Source: Agriotes lineatus
Taxonomy: Eukaryota > Arthropoda > Insecta > Coleoptera > Elateridae
Assembly (NCBI GenBank): GCA_940337035.1
Contig: OW679200.1
Span: forward strand, 18,433,303 to 18,497,302
Direction of reading: 5' to 3'
DNA: 64,000 nt
Below the pieces are notes generated by a model. That model saw only the letters and a program-made list of their open reading frames with translations. It was not told the origin of the DNA and searched no databases. The translations under genes were made by a program, and so were the position numbers. Positions 45,054 through 53,870 of the stretch are shown here, in pieces; positions within the stretch are counted from its first letter, which is position 1, and the number at the start of each line of letters is the position of its first letter.

Positions 45054-46932
45054 ACCCACCTGTTATGCCTCCAGAACCCTTAATAATGCAGAACAAAATT
45101 ATACTACAATTGAACGAGAACTTCTAGCCATAATTTGGGCAACCAAATAATTTCGTCCATATCTGTATGGAGTAAAATTTAAATTGTACACCGATCATAG
45201 ACCGCTTGTTTGGCTCAAAAACTTAAAAGAACCAAATTCCAAATTAACTCGTTGGGCACTTAAATTAGAAGAATACGACTTCACCGTAAACTATCTACCA
45301 GGCAAATTAAATAAAGTTGCCGACGCTCTATCACGCGTTCAAATTTACCCCATGACTTTAGAAACACCCGATAGATTTCATACATCAATACCAATACAAG
45401 GTAACGAAAGCTTAATGGCAAGTAGGGCAAGCACCCCCGACATACAAGACTTCTTTTCAGTACCGACCATCGGACCACCAAAACCGGAAACGCCTAAAGT
45501 AAAAATTATATCCGACATTCAAATAAGACCACCAAATAACGACGATAATAAATCCTATGTCGAAACAGTGCATTCGCAACAATCGTCTACCCCCGTAATC
45601 GATATTGCCGAAAAACCTCTACAACAATTTAAAAATCAAATTGAATTTGTAATTTCTCAACTACCACGAGATATCGGAATCACTAAATATGACGGAATTA
45701 TACATTATTCTGTATCCCTAAATAATACAAATAAAATTGACATATCCAACAGGCTATTAATTGAACATTGTGAACCTAGAACACATTACCATTGTTCTTT
45801 TCCTATCGACGAACTTTGTTTAGATTTTTCTAATATTCTGCAAGACATAATTAACGATAACACACCCAAATTTCATCGATGTATGTCACAAATGACTTAC
45901 GTTCTAAATCCACAAGATCGTCAATATCAAATCCAAAATTACCATCTAGGCAAAACCAATCACCGTGGTATCAATGAAACAATTGAACATATAAAAAGAA
46001 AATATTATTGGAAATCAATTAATAAAGATGTCACCGATTATATTAATAATTGTCATATTTGTAAAACGCAAAAGTACAATAGAAACCCAATTAAGCAGCC
46101 TTTACAGCTTACTCCTACACAAAACCAACCATTTCATACTACACACTTGGATATTTTTCAGATAGGTAAGAGAAGCTATTTAACAATAATAGATTCATTT
46201 TCCAAATTCGCCCAAGCATACTATATTAAATCTCGAAATTTAACAGACGTCATTGAACAACTACTTAATTATATGTGTACTTTTACTACACCAAATATCA
46301 TTATAGCTGATGCAGAATTTAACAAAAATATTTTTAAAGACTTCATAGCTTTACATAAAATCCAGTTGCATGCGACAACCCCACATCACCATCAATCTAA
46401 CTCCCCAATTGAACGACTACATTCGACAATAATTGACCACTATCGACTATTGACGGATGTACCTGAACAAAACAAAATTCAATATTGTATTCTTGCATAT
46501 AATCATATGATACAGTCTAATCTCAATTTGACCCCTTTTGAGATTGTATTTGGTCATACTGAATGTAGAAATCAGTTCGATTTAGACTATACAAGAACCT
46601 ACTATCATGATTATTTATCTGGTGACAAAATCCGCATGAAAGAAAATTACGAAATATTGCAAGGCAAGCAAATTGATACTAAAGAAAAGCAAAATTTAAA
46701 ATTAAATCCAACTCGGAAAAATTAAACATTTCAATTAAACGAAAAAGTATTTGTTAAAACTAATTCCAGAAGCAAGGATGAACCAAAATTTATAGGACCA
46801 TATACAATATCCCAAATTCTAGAACATGACATATACTAGTTAACACCGCATAATGGATCGTCCAACATTAGACGCCATGCTAATGAATTACTACCCTATT
46901 CAGACTTATTACCTTCATCGTCTGTATCTTGA
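45054..46932 (+). pseudogene. gypsy pol, RNase H and integrase
   Basis: 45060-45340 encodes RNase H (ERELLAIIWATK with one stop, then YTDHRPLVWL). After a long, poorly conserved linker comes the integrase with its HHCC zinc binding region (HRGINETIEHIKRKYYW, then CHICKTQ, ~45960-46070). The catalytic core has the first Asp in THLDIF (~46145), the second in IIADAEF (~46305) and the Glu in SPIERLHS (~46410). A nonsense codon at 46723 precedes a GPYTI-type module; another stop lies near 46839 and the natural end is at 46930-46932. Apart from these stops the 513-codon frame from 45184 is intact. Confidence 0.88.
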
Positions 46933-46949
46933 TTAAATATTCAAGGGTA

Positions 46950-47159
46950 ATACCACAAGCAGTGGATATATTTTTGACAAATATTTTGTCGTTTCCATGT
47001 AAATTATTGCGTTTAAATTTCACTCAACAAAATCACATCAAAAATGTCACGAGCCGAAGGCGAGTGACATTTAAATGTGATTTTGTTGAGTGAAATTTGA
47101 AATAATTTCTATGGAAATGACAAAATATTTAAAAAATATATATCCACTTCGAGTGGTAT
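46950..47159. mobile_element. Palindromic MITE after gypsy pol
   Basis: ataccacaagcagtggatat is mirrored by atatccacttcgagtggtat. The arms pair for ~85 bp, including the ttcactcaacaaaatcaca block, around a short GC-richer loop (cgagccgaaggcg). It is inserted 18 bp after the pol stop. Confidence 0.9.
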
Positions 47160-47823
47160 TTGGGACGACTATTTAACAATATTAATACATAACGATTAAC
47201 TTTATTGAAAAATAATCCAACAATTAATATAATTATTCATTCTCAATTAAATTCAGCGGAATACTTCGAAAACACAGCATTTTAAAGTTTTTAAAACAAG
47301 CCACACAGTTTGTTGGGGTTTAGTGTTACGTAACCTAGCGATATCACTAAGGACAGAACATCGTTGCTAAACGATACTTCGCAACAAGGCTATTTATTTT
47401 TTGAGTACGTACATTGTTTAGTGGATATTTTGCATGGTGCCCAATATTCAGTGATATACTGCTGTTATTGGTTGAAAAAAGCAAATGTCTGCAATGTGAT
47501 TGGCTTATATGTTATAGTGTTGAATAGTCAATTATACACGGCGATATAATATTGTAAATATTTTAAAATATAATCTAGAACTATATTCTTTAAATTTAGG
47601 CAATGTAGTTCTTAAACAAAGCAAATAGACGCTTATTAGAAATATATATGATATTCATATTTTTATTCGTCATGATACACTTAGAAACAATTTAATGAAA
47701 ATCGTATTGCTACTTTATTATTCAGTGTAAAAGAACCTCAAATGAAATTGCTAATTTAAAAGTTTCAAACATTGACCGCTTAATAATTCCTGAATCGAAT
47801 CCATAAATGTCTCGAAGATTGAC
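47160..47823. other. Unassigned DNA before the assembly gap
   Basis: AT-rich. It may contain the remains of the gypsy 3' LTR or flanking DNA, but no boundaries are visible. The last ~70 bp before the gap contain open frames on both strands without a firm match. Confidence 0.35.
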
Positions 47824-47923
47824 NNNNNNNNNNNNNNNNNNNNNNNNNNNNNNNNNNNNNNNNNNNNNNNNNNNNNNNNNNNNNNNNNNNNNNNNNNNNN
47901 NNNNNNNNNNNNNNNNNNNNNNN
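47824..47923. other. Assembly gap (100 N)
   Basis: Exactly 100 N, the conventional gap of unknown size. The 5' LTR and the start of gag of the BEL/Pao element that follows are presumably lost here. Confidence 0.99.
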
Positions 47924-47949
47924 TCATAGTTTCGAAGCTCAGCTCAGCA

Positions 47950-50028
47950 ATGCAGACTGACTGGGAATTATGCAAACATGCCGGACAATTTCCTACTTTG
48001 CGAGAGTTGTTAGATTTTTTAGAGAGCAAAAGTCACTTATTAGGTTCGCTGGAAGCTGCGAAAATAGGTTCGAGTTTGGGAAATCAGGGATCCGAGCAAA
48101 AAAGTCATGCACGCGCTCATGTAGCCAGAGAGCAAGGTAATCACTCTTGTGATTTTTGCAAAAATAGTAATCATTCGATTAGCGCTTGCGAATCATTCTC
48201 AAAATTGTCGGTAAACGCTCGTATCGAAGAGGCGCGTCGTTTGAAATTATGCAACAATTGTCTCAAGCCCGGACATTTCGTGGTAAAATGCACATCGTCG
48301 AGATGCCGCGTATGCAGAAAAAAGCACCATACTTTACTGTGTTTGCGTCCAAAGCGCGACGCGCACGAAAATACTTCGTCGCCGCGTCCTGGACCGCCAG
48401 AATCCAGCAGTGACGCACGGGAGGTCGGGGCCGTCTCCCCGAGCGAGGCACCCGTCGCATCCGTTTCAGCAGCTTGTAGCCGTCCTGCAATCGCGGCGCC
48501 AGCGCAAGTTTTATTGTCCACGGTTAGCGTATTCGTAGAAGGATCCTCCGGGTCATTTTCCCGGGCAAAAGCTCTTTTGGACCCCGGATCCCAACTTAAC
48601 TTAGTTAGCGCCGACTTGTGTCAAAATTTGAAAATTGAGAAACGAGGTAATATCACCTCACTGTCGGGTGTTGGTGCCAGGGCTCTGAACGCTGAATTCA
48701 GAGCAAACGTTCGAATCCGCTCCCGTAACGGGAAATACGAGGACATTTTGAGCTGTATTGTGTTAGACAAAATTACGGACCCTCTGCCGGCCCTTTCTTT
48801 CTCGTTGAGGGATTTGAAGATCCCACCAAACATTGTGCTAGCCGATTCAGATTGTAATACACCGGGAAAGATTGATCTTTTATTAGGCGCGAATGTCTTT
48901 TGGCAAGTGCTCTGTCAGGGACAGGTGAAATTGGGCCCAGAGAAGCCATTCTTAACAAAAACTCTTTTTGGTTGGGTTTTAGGCGGAAACATGAACATCG
49001 AAAATCGAGCGCTCATGCTTTCAAATAGAGTTCATTTAAGTGTAACCGGCATCGAGCACGGCATTCAGAGATTTTGGGAAATCGAGGGGGCTTACGGTTC
49101 ATCAGGCCGACTCTCTGCTGATGACAAATTTTGCGAAGACCATTTTCAATCGACTACGAAACGGGCGTCGTCGGAGCCGCGTAGGTTCATCGTGAGCATA
49201 CCTTTCAGGAAAGATGCTCCATCGCTGGGAGACTCGCGCGGTATAGCGTTAAAGCGTTTCTATTCATTAGAAAACAAATTGTCAAAAAATCCCGAGTTGA
49301 AAACCGCGTATTCCGCATTTCTCAAAGATTACGAGTCGCTTGGTCACTTGAGCAAGGTGGACGACGAAGCGAGCCTTCCTCATCCTCGGTTTTATTTACC
49401 ACATTTGCCAGTCATAAAGGAGGACAGTTCAACGACCAAACATCGCGTTGTTTTTGACGGCAGTTGTGCGTCCTCCTCCGGAGTATCGCTTAACGACCTT
49501 CAACATAAGGGCCCAGTGGTCCAGCAGTCGTTGTTTGCAATTCTTTGTCGCTTTAGGCAATTCAAGTACGTGCTGAAAGCAGATTGCGCCAAAATGTATA
49601 GGCAAATTCTCGTGGATCCCTCGCAGACGCAATACCAATTAATTTTATGGCGTGACGACAAAACCTCAGCGGTAAAATGCTTCAAATTATTAACGGTCAC
49701 CTACGGTACTAAATCAGCCTCGTACCTAGCAACTAGGTGCTTGATACAAATCGCCCAGGAAATCGAAGCGTCGCTTCCAGAGGCTTCATTAAGAATTAGC
49801 AGGGGAATGTTACCCCAGGAGTTACTCAACTCACGCTTGTGGTGGCACGGGCCAGAGTTTTTGTCACAGGCGGACCTAAAACCCCAGCCCGTTAAAATTG
49901 ATTCGGGTGAGCTAGCAGCCCAAGAGTCGCGCCCAGTAGTGGCCACTCTTCACCATCGCGTCCAGAATTTGAACTTTTCAGGCGCTATTCCAGTTTCACC
50001 GGTGCCAGAAATCAGCTATCGGAATTAA
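47950..50028 (+). CDS. BEL/Pao Gag-Pol polyprotein with internal deletion (692 codons)
   Basis: Residues ~60-140 hold three zinc-knuckle-like motifs (CDFCKNSNHSISAC, CNNCLKPGHFVVKC, CRVCRKKHHTLLC). ~205-300 is the aspartic protease (LLDPGSQLNLVS). ~320-345 has the FGWVLGG segment typical of BEL. ~405-600 is the RT N-terminal half (HRVVFDGSC, then KYVLKADCAKMYRQI). At about residue 610 the sequence jumps directly from RT to RGMLPQELLNSRLWWHGPEF, a motif that normally lies well downstream near the integrase zinc region. The deletion, roughly 400 residues by comparison with typical Pao Pol, keeps the frame. The catalytic YVDD and RNase H are absent. The frame ends in scrambled residues at 50028 after a second deletion. 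The start at 47950 only follows the gap; the real N-terminus is missing. Confidence 0.85.
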   Translation: MQTDWELCKHAGQFPTLRELLDFLESKSHLLGSLEAAKIGSSLGNQGSEQKSHARAHVAREQGNHSCDFCKNSNHSISACESFSKLSVNARIEEARRLKLCNNCLKPGHFVVKCTSSRCRVCRKKHHTLLCLRPKRDAHENTSSPRPGPPESSSDAREVGAVSPSEAPVASVSAACSRPAIAAPAQVLLSTVSVFVEGSSGSFSRAKALLDPGSQLNLVSADLCQNLKIEKRGNITSLSGVGARALNAEFRANVRIRSRNGKYEDILSCIVLDKITDPLPALSFSLRDLKIPPNIVLADSDCNTPGKIDLLLGANVFWQVLCQGQVKLGPEKPFLTKTLFGWVLGGNMNIENRALMLSNRVHLSVTGIEHGIQRFWEIEGAYGSSGRLSADDKFCEDHFQSTTKRASSEPRRFIVSIPFRKDAPSLGDSRGIALKRFYSLENKLSKNPELKTAYSAFLKDYESLGHLSKVDDEASLPHPRFYLPHLPVIKEDSSTTKHRVVFDGSCASSSGVSLNDLQHKGPVVQQSLFAILCRFRQFKYVLKADCAKMYRQILVDPSQTQYQLILWRDDKTSAVKCFKLLTVTYGTKSASYLATRCLIQIAQEIEASLPEASLRISRGMLPQELLNSRLWWHGPEFLSQADLKPQPVKIDSGELAAQESRPVVATLHHRVQNLNFSGAIPVSPVPEISYRN

Positions 50029-50706
50029 AAAATATCCTGTCAGGCTCTAGTGAGCAATGCATAAGGGAAAAATTGTCGAAACATAACATTAAGTGGAATT
50101 TTATTCCGGCACGCTCTCCGCACTTTGGCGGCATTTGGGAAGCGGGGGTAAAGTTATTGAAATATTATTTAAGGCGAATATCTTGCAATGCAAAGTTAAC
50201 TTTCGTTGAGTATTACACCATGCTGACTCAAGTGGAGGCGATACTAAATTCCCGTCCACTCTGTGTTCTCCCTACCGACGCCTCATTCCCCGAAGTCCTT
50301 ACTCCTGCCCACTTCTTGATCGGTCGGAAGCTGACTTCGTTTCCGGAAGCCCAACTCCAGGGCATACCGGAAAATCGTCTCAGCCGCTATGGGCTGGTCC
50401 AGCGGCTGTCCCAGCAGTTTTTGGGATCGCTGGTCCCGGGACTACCTCCACCTCCTGCAGCGCCGGCCTAAGTGGAAGTCCTCCAGCACGTCTCTAGCCC
50501 CCCAGGTGGGCGACGTGGTACTCGTCCACGACGAGGCATCTCCAAGCTACCGTTGGCCACTGGCAATCATTTCGGCCACATATCCAGGAGCGGATGGTGT
50601 TGTGCGTGTGGTGCAAGTGCGCGATTCCCGAGGGAATCTCCTGAAACGCTCGGTGCGTAAAGTGTACATCCTACCCAAAGACGATCATTGCGATCAAGGG
50701 CAATAA
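50029..50706 (+). pseudogene. BEL/Pao integrase C-terminal part
   Basis: From ~49985, in another frame than the polyprotein, the sequence reads NQLSELKNILSG, then NIKWNFIPARSPHFGGIWEA, the end of the BEL integrase core with its Glu region, and HFLIGRKLTSFPEA. Most of the integrase core with the first two catalytic Asp residues is deleted. A 1-bp frameshift near 50422 leads to the C-terminal module (VGDVVLVHDEASPSYRWPLA, then GVVRVVQVRDSRGN) and the stop at 50704. Confidence 0.8.
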
Positions 50707-50931
50707 ACATTGACTTTGCTCTTAGTTGGTAGTTTTCGCTAATTGAACATTTTGCTAGGTTTAGTTGTTTCTTTGCTTGTATTCATGCTAGTTGTAAGTT
50801 ATCTGTAAGACTCTTGGATTATCATCTGTCATTAGTTCTTGTTATGCATTTGATTATTTTGTAGTGTTAGATTTCAGTTTAATTTTGGGATTTAATCACG
50901 TCGTGCCATAGTCGGCACTTCGGGGGCGGCA

Positions 50932-51724
50932 TGTTTGATTCACACAGATGCGTGCATCAAAACCTTTTTGATTATAATTAATCACGTAATTCAAGTCATA
51001 ACTGTTTTATCTCATTCAAAGGTCGTGGTAAAGCCAAATTTGCATCTTGCCGTATTTGTTTGCCTCTGTTAATGTTGGAAAAGAATTTGTAAGCTTCCCT
51101 TAATGGCTTTAAAGCGGATGGATACATTTTCTAATAGAACTTAAGCCGACTTAGCATATTTGGGAATCATGGGTTTATGGATTTCTTTCAATTGCCTCAT
51201 TGAGAGAGCTTAGCATTAAGATTTTTAGAATAAGTATTTGTTCCTACGTGCGACGCTCCGATTGGCTACGCAGGATCGCCTCAGCCAATAGTGTTTGAGC
51301 TTGCCCCTCCTTGAATTGGCGAGTTCGTCTCGCTGTAAATTCAGAGTTAGTTAGATTCAGAGCCTCGAGGAAGCAAGTTCAGCTATGCTTTGTGCTAGTT
51401 TGCGTTTCGGTCTAACTCCCTGGTAAAGACGTTTCCAGGTTGTTTTGTGTTACGGTTACGCGCAATTCGCTATTTTCGCGTGGCCAATCCAAGCGTGTCA
51501 CAACAGTTGAAGCTTTTGTAAAAAACCATCGGTCCATCAGTGACGTTTGTAATCGTTGTTACTCAATATACTCGTGTTTGTTAAGTCTTGTTTCACTCCA
51601 ACAACTAACTGAACCCAAGTTAGGGTTATTAAGTGGCAGTTCCCGCAATCCCATTGAACCGGAACTCGCAGTGGATTAATTGGGGGCCCCATTCGTGGAA
51701 GCCTCTTATCAAGTTAATCGTACA
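50932..51724 (+). repeat. Probable BEL/Pao 3' LTR
   Basis: It begins TGTTTGATTCACACAGATGC right after the purine-rich tract. The right border is uncertain: tcgtaca at 51718-51724 gives a TG..CA unit of ~790 bp. The 5' LTR is not in the window, so the pair could not be compared. The 79-codon open frame at 51440-51679 inside it is not a gene. Confidence 0.6.
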
Positions 51725-51735
51725 AAAAACAACTT

Positions 51736-52115
51736 CTTTATTAATAAAGTCAGCCATGGTCAAACTTGGCAGGCGTTGTTGATAAAACGAAATAAGTGAC
51801 TTTATGCAAAATAGTCGGACTATTCCTCAAAACATTTAAAACTTTAAAGTGAGTATATTTATCAATTTCAGTTGCATTTAATACTAATCCTAAATTAATT
51901 TTTACAGGTATTTTCACTTAAAATTTTCCCCTTTTAATAATGTCAACCATGCTGAACACGGCAAGCATTTAAAATAAAGCAAATTAATAAGTCTATACAT
52001 ATTGGTGGCACCAATCTTCAAAATATTATTTTAAAAAAATTCAAAGTAAGTACACTTATTAGATTCATCTGCTCTTGCTTTTAATACTTTTTCCTTTACA
52101 GAAAATTTAACATCT
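51736..52115 (+). repeat. Diverged tandem duplication with splice-like signals
   Basis: 51740-51930 and 51938-52115 are similar: gtcagccatggtcaaacttgg versus gtcaaccatgctgaacacgg, then tcaaaacattt versus tcaaaatatta. In each, a gtgagta/gtaagta string is followed ~75 bp later by a pyrimidine-rich ttttacag. Origin unknown. Confidence 0.55.
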
Positions 52116-52329
52116 AACACAAATTACTAATAGATGGATAATGTTTTCGAGTTCCAATAATAATAACTTACGCTTATAAAACTCTTAATCAAATATTGAT
52201 TAACAGGTAAATATAAACATATGAGAAAGTTAATTTTTTCACTTGCTTATTATTTTTTAATTTGTAATACCATGTTTTTGTACTTATACAGATCGTAACT
52301 TTGTGAGAATTTTGTATTTTAAAATGTTT

Positions 52330-52390
52330 TTAAACACTGAAGAAGACACCAGGTGTCGAAATATATGAAATATTTGACTTGTTGTTTTTT
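52330..52390 (+). ncRNA. Hammerhead-like motif, degenerate
   Basis: CTGAAGA (52337-52343) fits the CUGANGA core and GAA (52358-52360) the second core strand. gaca/tgtc can pair as stem II around ccagg, and atat/atat can pair as stem III around atgaa. Stem I is only two pairs and one extra A lies before stem II, so cleavage activity is doubtful. Penelope elements carry hammerheads and a Penelope relic lies 1.2 kb downstream, which is the reason for naming it. Confidence 0.3.
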
Positions 52391-52757
52391 AAATTTTAAC
52401 ATATAACAACAAAAACAGCTGCTGTTTTGCCTTTTGAAATCGATTTATGGAATAATCATCTAGCTACTGTGTACCTACTAAATAATTAATAATACCAAAA
52501 AGGTCCTAGATTTATTGTACAAAAAAATTACAAAATTATTTTGCTTTGGCACAACTTGATGAAGTCTTGTTTTCGATTTTAACAATTTTTACAAATGTAC
52601 CTGTGGGCCGAAGTATCGATAAGGATCTTGCACCGTCTCATCTAATTTTGAACATCAAATGGATTATTTCAGAAATCGAATTATTAAAATAAACATTTTT
52701 CTTTTCTTTTGGAAATGAAGTGAGCAAAAAGTTTTTATAAAACAGTGACGTTTAGAC

Positions 52758-53279
52758 CCCTTTCAGACGTAGATACTGTATGCGAGATACAGAATCGAGG
52801 TGGATACGTGGAGCTCTCAGTCACTTGCAGTCCAGTGCAGTGCAGTTATAAAACTAGGATTGCTGTTTTTTATTTCTGTCGAAATAGTCGGGGTGTGCTG
52901 TATCCCAAAGATAGGGATTGAGCTTTAGTAAACTGATAATTTTTTGTATGCTCCATGGTCGCACTGACTGTATCTATAGTAACGAACGCACTTTTGCACA
53001 CTACTCATTCGATTTATTACAAATTGAAGAAAATATCCTACGCCTATGATACAATATCGTGTGTTCTGGCTGGCAAAAGTATGCGTGTCTGAACAGCTTC
53101 ATAAGATCTAATGACAAATCGGTATCCGAGATACAGGCGGGACAGCTATCAATCAAAATTCAGGACCGCGATGCTGATACGTAGCCCGATGCATTGTGAA
53201 AAGCTCTATTTGACGAGTGTATTTTCTGTATCTGGGATACCGGTATCTCGCATATTATGGTATCCACGTCTGAAAGGGA
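52758..53279. mobile_element. DNA transposon fragment or MITE with ccctttcagacgt ends
   Basis: The left terminus ccctttcagacgtagatact and the right terminus ggtatccacgtctgaaaggg are inverted. Near the ends gcgagatacag / tatctcgcata also pair. ~520 bp, no recognisable transposase. Confidence 0.75.
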
Positions 53280-53559
53280 TGTTAGTATTCATGTTTTTAT
53301 TGCGTGATTTGAACGACAAGTGTATTAAGCAATTGTTCTGAAACTTTTTTCTACGTCTCCAAATGTGTATTTACACCTTCGCTTCTCTTTTTATAATTTT
53401 TCTCCCGTAATTGATGGTTTGTTCTTTTCTCCTACATGCTACATTTGTTATATCGTGTTTTGATTTTCAGAGAATATCTCACTATCATTATTAACTTATT
53501 TTTCTAATATATTTTTCCCAACCAGTCACCGATGGCGTAGAGAAGATTCTTCGAAAATA

Positions 53560-53870
53560 AAACATCAAGATCTGACAGATCCTTCCTTCACGCAAGGAAA
53601 CATTAAACGCCTTGTCATCAAAAGGTATTTACAGAGTCACTTGCTTCTATTATGGTGTGTACATTGGTAAAACAAAACGATCAGTAAAAACCCGTAGCTC
53701 TGAACAACACTGTTATCTCAGGTCAGGTCTCGTATCATCAGTTATCGCTGAACACCAACAAGACACCGGTCATAAGATCTTTTGATGAAACTTCTGCGAC
53801 ACAAGGATTTTTTATAAATTAATTGAATACTCAATTATGCTTTACTAGAACAACACACAGGAATTTTCTA
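53560..53870 (+). pseudogene. Penelope-like element GIY-YIG endonuclease relic
   Basis: Reads SSKGIYRVTC, GVYIGKTKRSVKTR, SSVIAEHQQDTGHK and FINLIEYSI with a frameshift near 53783. This is the GIY..YIG signature followed by the Arg and the AEH..TGH motif characteristic of the Penelope-like endonuclease domain. The RT is not recognisable upstream. Confidence 0.8.

Larger units (their letters stand above)
41455..46949 (+). mobile_element. Ty3/gypsy retrotransposon, truncated and split by a LINE
   Basis: Pol homology starts at 41455, just upstream of the RT fingers. It is interrupted at 41627 by a 2.6-kb LINE, resumes at 44261 and continues to the end of pol at 46932. No 5' LTR, gag or protease is seen to the left. 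To the right a MITE follows immediately and no LTR could be recognised. Integrase style suggests the gypsy/errantivirus side of Ty3/gypsy, but no env is visible. The element cannot be functional. Confidence 0.85.
47924..51724 (+). mobile_element. BEL/Pao retrotransposon, internally deleted, 3' LTR present
   Basis: The order is gag zinc knuckles, protease, N-terminal RT, then a late-pol segment, integrase C-terminal part, a purine-rich stretch (cttcgggggcggca, 50918-50931) and a probable LTR starting TGTTTGATT at 50932. The RT catalytic region, RNase H and the integrase core are missing, so it could move only in trans. Base composition is clearly more GC-rich than its neighbours. Confidence 0.85.

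Noticed and set aside
47751..48029. Minus-strand frame spanning the N gap
   Set aside because: The gap is of unknown size, so any frame across it is meaningless; the right part is antisense to BEL gag.
48171..48521. Antisense open frames in BEL gag-pol
   Set aside because: GC-rich coding DNA gives long antisense frames by chance.
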